Origin: Perkinsus marinus ATCC 50983
Taxonomy: Eukaryota > Perkinsozoa > Perkinsida > Perkinsidae
Length of the DNA stretch: 39,709 bases
Direction: 5' to 3'
Assembly (NCBI RefSeq): GCF_000006405.1
Contig: NW_003214886.1
Span: 181,120 to 220,828 of the forward strand
Shown: in pieces, positions 28,901 through 37,900 of the stretch
Position numbering within the stretch: the first letter of the stretch is position 1
Layout: the number at the start of each line of letters is the position of its first letter
Made by a program: the position numbers and the translations under genes
The notes under the pieces: model-generated
What the model saw: the letters and a program-made list of their open reading frames with translations, nothing else
Told to the model about the DNA's origin: nothing
Database searches by the model: none

Positions 28901-31900
28901 TGCTGATATATAAAGCTCTAGGAAATCAAGGCGATTCTTTCTCCCCTCTTCCGTTTCCGCCCTAGCTTGATGAGAAGCCCACTCAGCAGACTTGGAGAAC
29001 ATCTACTTTGATGCAAATATTTCAACACTTATTCAACACAACAAACAAACGCAACAAACTACTTTCAAATTATATTCTGTTGATGACGGGAAATCCGTTT
29101 CCCATTCGACACACACCGAAGTATCAACTACTAACATCGGATTATATCCTAGTTAAAAGAACACTCACAGAAACAAACCTCCAACCTCACACAAGATACC
29201 CGTATTTACTTAATACTATTAAGTATCGGGCATACATCACAACCGGCTATCGTTTAGTTGCCATATTATCTCTCGGGACCTGCCCCTGATTGTTAATAGC
29301 TCTTTTATCCATATTAGCATCCCTTCGCTGAGTAGTAGGCGGTGACTGCTCAGCAAACTTGCAATCTTTATATGGGCAGTCTTCTTTGGTAAACCTGCAT
29401 GTACCTTCCCACACCACTTTTGACATATTTCTCGCCCCAGGTGCATTCGGTTTCCCCAACATCGGGGAAGCATCCGAACACACCTCTGCAAGACTCTAGA
29501 GAATGCTCTAGAGGCTCTAGCTTCTTAGCCAGAAAGATAGAGAATGCCTGAAGATCTTCCATCTTGACCTCATCATGAACAGGGGAGATTGCAACAGTCT
29601 CATGCATAACATCATTCGCTGACGATAACGTCGATCGAACAACTGTGCTTTACAAAAACCGTGTTTATTTGATATCGAAGCAACCCTCGCAGCATACTCA
29701 TTGAGTATTACTCACAGACATGTATCAAGTCACCCTTACCCTCAAGAACATATATAGTGAAGACCCACCGCAACATCAATCATTGATGATCAATGGAAGT
29801 CATTGCTCAAAGGTATTAGGAGGTTTCCCCGTGGGAAGTTTCGCAGGCTCCACAGCTTGACCATCTAGAGTAAACTGTATAACAGACTTGCTGGCCGCCG
29901 CGGTGATCTCAGGATAAGTCTTAAATTCAATTAATAAATATCTATCTCGAGACAAGACCTCCGCAACATGCGGAAGAGGAACCAGTTCATTATTGGGTAA
30001 ACAACCAAATAACTGTGCAGCTGACACGAGTATCGCATCCACAGAGAACTTCGCCTTTACCACATCCTCTTTTTGAGAAGCAGCGGCAATCAACGCAGCT
30101 CTGAGTCTTGCTCTTCTCAGTCTCACAGCGATAATATCAGCCTGAGGCTGTTCGGCATCATTATCCAATACAGCACCCAATGGGTGCCACCCATAGCGAC
30201 AGCACAAGCAACTACCATTCCTCCCAACAACTCGGCATCATCAACCGCTGCCTTCAACGTTACCAAAGAGTTAACCGAGAAGGGTGGTTGAGCTAATGTC
30301 TCAACTATGGTCCCAGGCAGATCTGGAGCAGTTGAAAACGTCGACATCAACAACGGTTCATCCTAATTTTAAAACAAAAGAAAAGGAACCTAAAGACAAA
30401 GGATAAACAAAATACGAGGGCAATTCAAGCATAACGCCACTCAGAGGCGGCTGGAACTCGAAATCGCCATGAAGATGAATCAAACAGAATAAACGAGCAG
30501 TAATGCGAAAGAATAATAACACTTATGATAAACATGTATGTGATTAAGAGTCATCACGATTACTTAGTACGCGAAAAGATAGTAGTTTACACAAATCTAG
30601 CGTCGCACCACCCGAATCGACCGACTTGACAATGGTACCCTTTATCCACCACACAACACATTCACCCCTAATTAGGGATCGACCATCCAACCACACATGG
30701 ATTCCGACAACTGTCGACCGCATACTCGTTCAACACCGAGCAAACTCCCCCAACACGGGGACACATCCATTAGTGCACCAAACAGGTGACTAACCAACCA
30801 TTACCGCAACACAAGGCAACTTCAAATGAACAGTAAACAGAACATACATGTGCATAACTTACCATACATATGTATGTCGGACCAATACCATAATCGGACC
30901 CATTCAGTTGGACTGAAATAACAAGGAGTTAGAGACGTGACAAAACGAGAAGCAAACCAACAAAGCAATAACAAATTGTACAAGGAAACAGAGAGAAAAC
31001 AATCGAATGCTCAGTCTGAGCAGCTCAGATGTTAGCCTCAACAATAAAACATTATAGTTGAGTTTCCAGGAACACCACGAGGAGGTCTCTGAGCTCGTTC
31101 CCATTTAACAGTAAATCTCAATACATTCGTCCTTGAACTAGCCCCATAAATGGACCTTCATTCCATTGGTTTAGCTCAAACGGGAGGACATAGTCGATAC
31201 ACCACTATGAAAGTTAAAGTTTCACAAAGATCTGGTTTGGAACACACTTCATACCACCGAAGCGTTCCAAATACTTCAATGCCTATTGCAATGCTAGTGT
31301 TCACACTTGATCTCTCCGCTGACGCATCAGAGGCTATCAGGACAGTTACTCGTTTGCAAATAAAAGGAATTTCTCACCCAGCAGACATTAAACGTCTGCG
31401 CACAAGAGTATATACAACAGAGCTTACCTCCAAGAGAGTGCTCCACGGTCTCAGATAAACCTAGAGCCTGCGAGTCGAGCATCCGTCCAACTCTGTAACA
31501 CTCGACGCCGTGTCTCTCAAGATGGTTGCGGGTATTGTCGGCCGCAGCATTTGAGTCCACTACCACAAGAACACGACCTGAATCACCCATAAGCATCATT
31601 AATCGTCCTTGTGAGCTATTCAAAGACCAGGCAATCCAAGACTAATGCAATGCATCATCGGGCTTATCAGCGTTTGCTCAAAGTTCACAGTCGAGACGTC
31701 GTTTACACAGCAACGCATAAGGTTGTGTGTACATTTCGAGCTAGACGATCAGCGCTTCACTGACTACGGAAGTATAAATAACACTATCAAAATGAGACCA
31801 CAACACTGAGCTCACCCTCGTCTCTCTGAAGAAGTTTTTTTGCTTCAACGGTCGAATTTTATTCCGTACCCAATGCTTCGCAATGGCAACAGCTGTATAG

Positions 31901-34900
31901 GTCTTGCCGGTTCCAGGTGGCCCTTGAATCAACGTCAAAGGCACATTCCAGGATCCGTTTATCTGAAATAGTAGCGTAACTCAACTAGCGCTTGCCTTCG
32001 TGCAGATTGCATGAATTCGACGGTTTTGGATTCATTCTACTGACACCACTTTAGGCAACTATCCGACCTGAGTATCATGTCTGCCCGTTGATGGATGCTA
32101 TATTCTCCCCTTCAGTTCTCTTTTCTCTCTATCTCTTTCTATCTCTACCTGCTCTGATCTGCCCTTTGCTCTGGGCATATCTCTGTGGTTTGTCTCTGAT
32201 CGTATTGATTCTTCACCCTCTGCTCCTGGTTGAAGATTACATCAGCGAAACCTCTGCTCTACTCAACTACGCCTCATTGTCCGTATCTTCTGGTGTGTTG
32301 CGTCTTGAAAAGGTTCAGCAGTGCCCTATAGTCCTGCTATTATCATCCGAGAACATTCTCCACTACACCGACTTTGACTCCGGTTCATGAACTTTAGCCG
32401 TGAACCTCGTACTTCCCCGAGACTTGCTCAGCACCGCCAACTTCAAGAGCAAGTGAACGAAGGTCCTGCCCCTGCTGCCAACGTCGCTCAGCAATCTTAT
32501 GCCAATCCTGCTTTTGGTGGCGATCCCCATCGTGCCCCGGCTCCTATTGCCGATGGCTCCCCGCCTATCCCTGGTCCGTCTGCTGAAAATGGTATGCAGC
32601 CTGTGATTCGCGACCATGTCGCATCTGCTTCCTCCTCTGCCCTACTGCGCTGTCCCGATGCTCGTGCTGGGGTCAATGCCAGTCTCTTGACTCCAGTGGC
32701 AAACGAACAAGCGAGTCCGCAGCTATCGCTCCACTCTGCTGATGTGCCTCCCAGTGGTAACGGTTCTCATCAGCACTCTCTATCATCTATGACTTTTGAC
32801 CGTAAGCCCCCTCCACAAGACCACCCGTCTCCTGCCTATCAAGTGCGCTACGTGTCGCCCGATCCCCACGCCAAGACCCCGTCTCCAGCACTTCCTCTGC
32901 GTCCGAAGACTGATACCCAAGGTCAAGTTGAGCAACGCTTCGACAGCTCCCATGTGTCCGCTCCTGCTGCTATGCCGGCACAACCTAGCGTTGCTCAACC
33001 AGCCTCTTTGAACGACAATATGGCTGTGCTCTTCCAGCAGTTCTGTGAGTTCATGGTTGCTCGCAATTCTTCCCCCGCTGCCCTTCCCAATGCAGAGTCT
33101 TGTCGTCCGTTCCAAGTTGGTATCTCGGCGGTTGCTGACCAGACCGCTCAGTTCGGCACCACTTCCAATGAGAGAATCGTCTTTGCCGATCCCAAGGCTA
33201 ACACGCAGGCTATTGAGCGAAGTATTCTGGCTGATATTGAGGATCGTAAGAGATCTGCAGCTGTCGATTGTTGGGCACAAGAACGTTCTCGTATGGCCGC
33301 TTCCTCTGCCAAGGGACCTCCGGGTGGTGCTTGGAGAGGTACTGCGGATCTAACAGAGACTCGCAGCTTGCAGGATTTCCTGCAGGAGATCGAAGCCAGC
33401 TCTATGCTTTTCAAGTTGGGCTCCGATAGCTTCCGGTTCATCTATCTCTTCGAGAATCTGTCTACTCACGTCTCCACCAAGCTGGGTCTCAAGCTCGAGT
33501 CTACCTATGGTGCCATCGAGAACATCCCCTACGGTCGCCAATATGAAGCTGCTGTTACAGCCCTACGGTCAGACTATGGTGAACTCCAAGGAAATGATGA
33601 TAGCTCTATCCTCAACCGATGGTATGTGCTCAACTCTACGAACTTTCCGACCTATCAGTTGTTTGAAGAGGAGTTTACCACTATCCTGGCCCAGCTTCGG
33701 CGACGCGGACACTCTCTACCGGTCACTCAAGCTAATGGGCGGCTCCTTGCAGCTTTGCCGTCCGCCGTGCGAGCCTGGGTCGAAGATCATGTTCCGCTTT
33801 CTTTGGACGAAAGTGAGTTCCAAAGACGACTTCGAGTTCACTGCATCAACCACTCGATTGGTACGGGTTGGAGTACTTTGCGCCCCGGTCCATGGGTTCT
33901 CGACAAGAATGGTCGTTATGTGAAGAAGCCTCAGCCACGTACTGGCCCTGAGATTGTTCCGACCGCTTCGAACCCTGCAGCTAGCACTGCGGCACGAGAT
34001 GGATCGTGGCCTCCTGGCACATCTCCAGTTGGTCCGCCTAGTAACTTGTCCGTTCCTCCTCCTATGCCCTCTACTGGTAGTCCCCAAGTTCTCGCTGCAA
34101 CTTCAGGATTGGGAGACAAGACCTCCACGGTGTCTATGGATGGTGGTTCCAGGACTCAGCAGTCATCCCGAGATCAACGTCATGGCCGAGGTCAGAAACG
34201 GCCGAAGTTGACTTGCTATCGTTGTCGAGACCAATCTGGCGGCCACTCTGTTAATGATTGCCCAGCGACCAGTCCGTCCGAATCTGATAAACGGTGTGCT
34301 AAGTGTGGACTCCAACGTCATGCAACCGACGGCTGTGATAACAGGATCGTTGCGGCCAAAATTCCTTGTGGACGGTGCCTTCAGACTGGCCATCTAGCCT
34401 TTATCTGCCCCATGACAAAGCCCAAAAGTGTCCCCCTCTCTGGCGTTCAGTCCAGCGCTGCCTTGCTAGCTGATTCTGCCTCGGTGATGCCCGCTACCAA
34501 TGTTGATCTGTACGAGTGCACTGAGTCCCTAGGTTGCATCGACTCTACCCCCAATGGGCCTGGAGCGCTCTCTTCTTCTATTAAAGTTGTCCCTGGTACT
34601 GGTGACGCATCTACTTCTATCGCGGTAACCTGTCTCCTGGACACTGGTGCCAGTTGCAACTTTGCTCAGCTTTCCACCGCCAACAAACTTGGTCATGTGA
34701 TGCCTCTGCCTTCTCCAAAGCCCTTCCGAGTGGCGAACAAGCAGACCTACTATGCGACTCAAGTTGTTCGTCTTACTGTTCTCACGATCAACTCTAGAAT
34801 CAAGCTCGATTTTCTGGTGGTTCCAGAGCTGACTGCCCCTCTTGTTATCGGTATGCAAGGTCTGTCCGCTCTTGGAATGATGATTTGGATCTCTCCAGGA

Positions 34901-37900
34901 GCCTGCTCAGTGAGAACTGGTGTTGGACCTCTACAATGGCATCAACTTCAACAAGGACTTGCACGAAAACGACAGCTACCCGCTAAGAAGGTTGCCATGA
35001 CACAGACAGATGACCTCCTTCTGACCATTGACCAGCTTGCTTCGGCTGATAGTGTCGTGCCCATTTCCCCAGTTGACACCCACGACGTCATCCCTGATGC
35101 TCTATATGGTGTGTTCCCTAGTGCCGCTGAATGTCTAGCTGGCCTATCTCTGATTGACGGGCTTCAAGCTGAGGAGAATCCTATCATTAGCCAAGCTCAT
35201 GACATCACCTTTGCCAAGAGCGACTCTCCTAACCTCGTCGGTACTAGTGTCCCCGAATTGTCCGCTCATGATTTGCCTTACACTGAGCTCTACCCTCAAG
35301 GTCCGAGTGACCTATTGGTCTCAGTCAGGGACGGCCCTATGGTACTTAAGGATGGCTCTCTTGTCAAGGCCAAGCGCATGACTATGCAGTTGCCCTTCAT
35401 TCGGCCTGATCGTCATCCACCCTATCGGTTGAAGCAGCTCATTCGCCGTGATCTGGCTCTGCTTAATCGACTACAGCAGACTGGTCATCTTGCTATCTAC
35501 GAGAGCCTTATTGAGTCATTCAAGAAGAGCCGATTCATTCGTCCGGTGTCTATCGACGAGTCCGGCAACGGCGATGACGCTTACTATATGCCACATTTCC
35601 CAGTCTTCACAGCCTCGAAGACTAGCCCCTGCCGTCCGGTTTGGTGTGGCAATGAACTGTCCGCTTATCTCTGCCGTGGGCACATTTCGGTCGTGGAGTC
35701 TACCATCGTGAGCTCCTTGGTTGCACTTCGCACCTCTACTTACTACGCCACAACCGACCTTAGCAAGGCCTTTTATTCCTTGAAGATCCGATCTTCCGAC
35801 CGCAGGTATCAACGTTTTATCTATCGCGGTCGTGCATTCGAGTTTGCCGTCGTGATGATGGGCCTACGGCCAAGTCCTGCTATGCTAATCCGAGCTATGC
35901 GCCCTATTGTTTCTCTTGCCCAGTACATCCTCACATTCTTGTTTGGAGACCCTGGTGTGGACATTGCTGAGATCGACTTCGGTCCTCTAAAGGTTGGTCC
36001 CATCACTCGGCACTTCGCCATTCACTCCGATTTCTCGAGCCCCAGCACTGCTTTGTCTTGGATCCGTATTTTCCTCGACGATGTCACTATAACCGCCAAG
36101 ACCTCTGGTGCGAGAACGCTTTCGCTCGAAGTGGTTCGGTTGGTTGCACGTATTTTCGGCTTCATCTGCGAGACGGATAAGGAGAGCGACGACTCTAGTG
36201 ACGATGTCGTGAAGCACCTTGGTATATTGATTCATCATGGCTCTCTGATATCACCCTATCGTGTGGCCTCGTTATCCTCGCTCCCCGAGGTCCGCTTCGC
36301 GTCTCTGACCGAGCATGAGCTCGACGAGCGTGACCGTGCCCATGCACACCCGGATGACTTCAATCATGCGTCCGCTGTCTCCTTCTGTGGTTTTGAAGAC
36401 CTATCTGACTTGAACATCACTCCACGGAAAATCGACAGTTGGCTGCGGCAGTTCTTTGATCCTTTGGGTCTGTGGTTGGAGCTGGTTCTTCGTGGCCGTC
36501 TTCTATATCGTCGAATCTGCTCATCAGTGGTGTCTCCTGACGCAGTTGTCCGTGATACCAGCATACTGACCGATCTGGTAGGCCTCTATCGAGCACTGAC
36601 TCATGTTCCAAGGGTCAATCGCCTTGTCCAAGGACCACTCTTCATCACCGTTGACGCCAGCAAAGAAATCATTGCGGCTGTAGTCTGTGACAAGAGGGGC
36701 ACCCGGCTCTTTGCTCGAGCCCAGGTTATTCCCGCTGCACGACTTTCATGGACCATAGTCCGGCAAGAGTTGACCGCTATACTCCTCGGTATCGAAGTTG
36801 GCGACTTTCTCTCTAAGCTCGGCGTTATGGTGCAGTATCTTTGCACCGATAGTCTTATCAATCTTGCCCGTTGTTCCGCCAGGAAATTCCGGACAAAGGG
36901 ACTCCAAGCATGGGAGATCTTGAATATTCACAAGGCCCGTGAAGGTTGTGTGAGACTTGGCTTATCTATTCATCATATCCCTGGCCGCATCAACCCCGCT
37001 GATGGTCCCTCCAGAGCTCGCATTATAAATCTCACTCCCGACTTGGCTGAGGAGAGGCTGCAATACTTCGAGGATCTCCTGCGAGAGCCTCATCGCCCGC
37101 TCGAGTTTTGGAGTGCTGGTCATATTGTGCCCGACATCCCCGATGGCCCGGAGGATGTAGAGCTCGCAGCTGCCACGACCACTTCTCTTGGTGATGGTGT
37201 CTCATCTACGGTTCCTCCTGTCCCCGAGGGCTTCTCCAACGAGCTCCTTCTGAAGATTCGTTCTGCTCAGCCAGACGATCCCCTCTGCAAGAACGTGTGT
37301 CGTGCCTTCACCGGAAACTGTCCGGATCTTGAGGCTAGCTACGTCCGCAATCTCAAGAGATTCTTCCACATCAGTGACGATGGCTTGATACTCCGTACGA
37401 TAGAAGCTCCGGATGGAAGACCTACTATTGTTGTGCCTGCAGTTCTGGCTACTGAAGTGGTTGAAGCCGTCCACGTCTGTGCAAGACATCCTGGTCGTGA
37501 TAGGACTCGCCAACTGGTTGCTCGTCACTTCTGGTGTAAAGGCCTCTACAAGTTGACCAATCGCATTGTTTGCTCCTGTGATACTTGTAATCGTATCAAG
37601 AGCACTAGGCTCCACCGGCACTCTCTCGGTGAAGCTCGTGTCCGCTCTTCACTGCCCGGTGAGCTTCTCGGTGTCGACTTGCTTGTCTATAACTCCATTC
37701 CTGATTCTTCTGGAATCACCCCATGGAGTGCAGAGGTCGACACTGCACTACAGACTACTGGTAATACCCCATCGGAACTGATGTCAGACCGCCTGCCTAA
37801 GTACATATTGATGATAGTATGTGCTGCTACTTACAGGATATGGACCCGTACGCTTTGCACTAAGTCCGCTCCAGAGGTCGCAACTGTTCTTGGTGAGCTT

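Larger units (their letters stand above)
27732..31165 (-). mobile_element. Broken tyrosine-recombinase element (DIRS/Ngaro-like or Crypton-like)
   Basis: Treated as a fossil. A direct repeat of about 112 bp (27732-27843 and 31054-31165, about one difference) flanks some 3.2 kb with minus-strand coding fragments. Near 28077-28262 a fragment has the HxxR signature of tyrosine recombinases (GHSCRRSSAT). Near 28611-28802 a fragment resembles the N-terminal helical domain (YTSGLKTLNQLHGF). Near 29247-29607 there is a Cys-rich zinc-finger-like stretch (CPYKDC), and near 29800-30353 an Ala/Leu-rich gag-like region. I found no reverse transcriptase. The reading frames are interrupted several times, so the element is dead. 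The near-identical end repeats suggest a fairly young insertion. It lies wholly inside an intron of the helicase gene, so it need not disrupt it. Confidence 0.55.

Noticed and set aside
31150-31458. Plus-strand ORF of 102 codons
   Set aside because: Antisense to the helicase exon encoding VLVVVDSNAAADN and overlapping the right direct repeat; no motif of its own.
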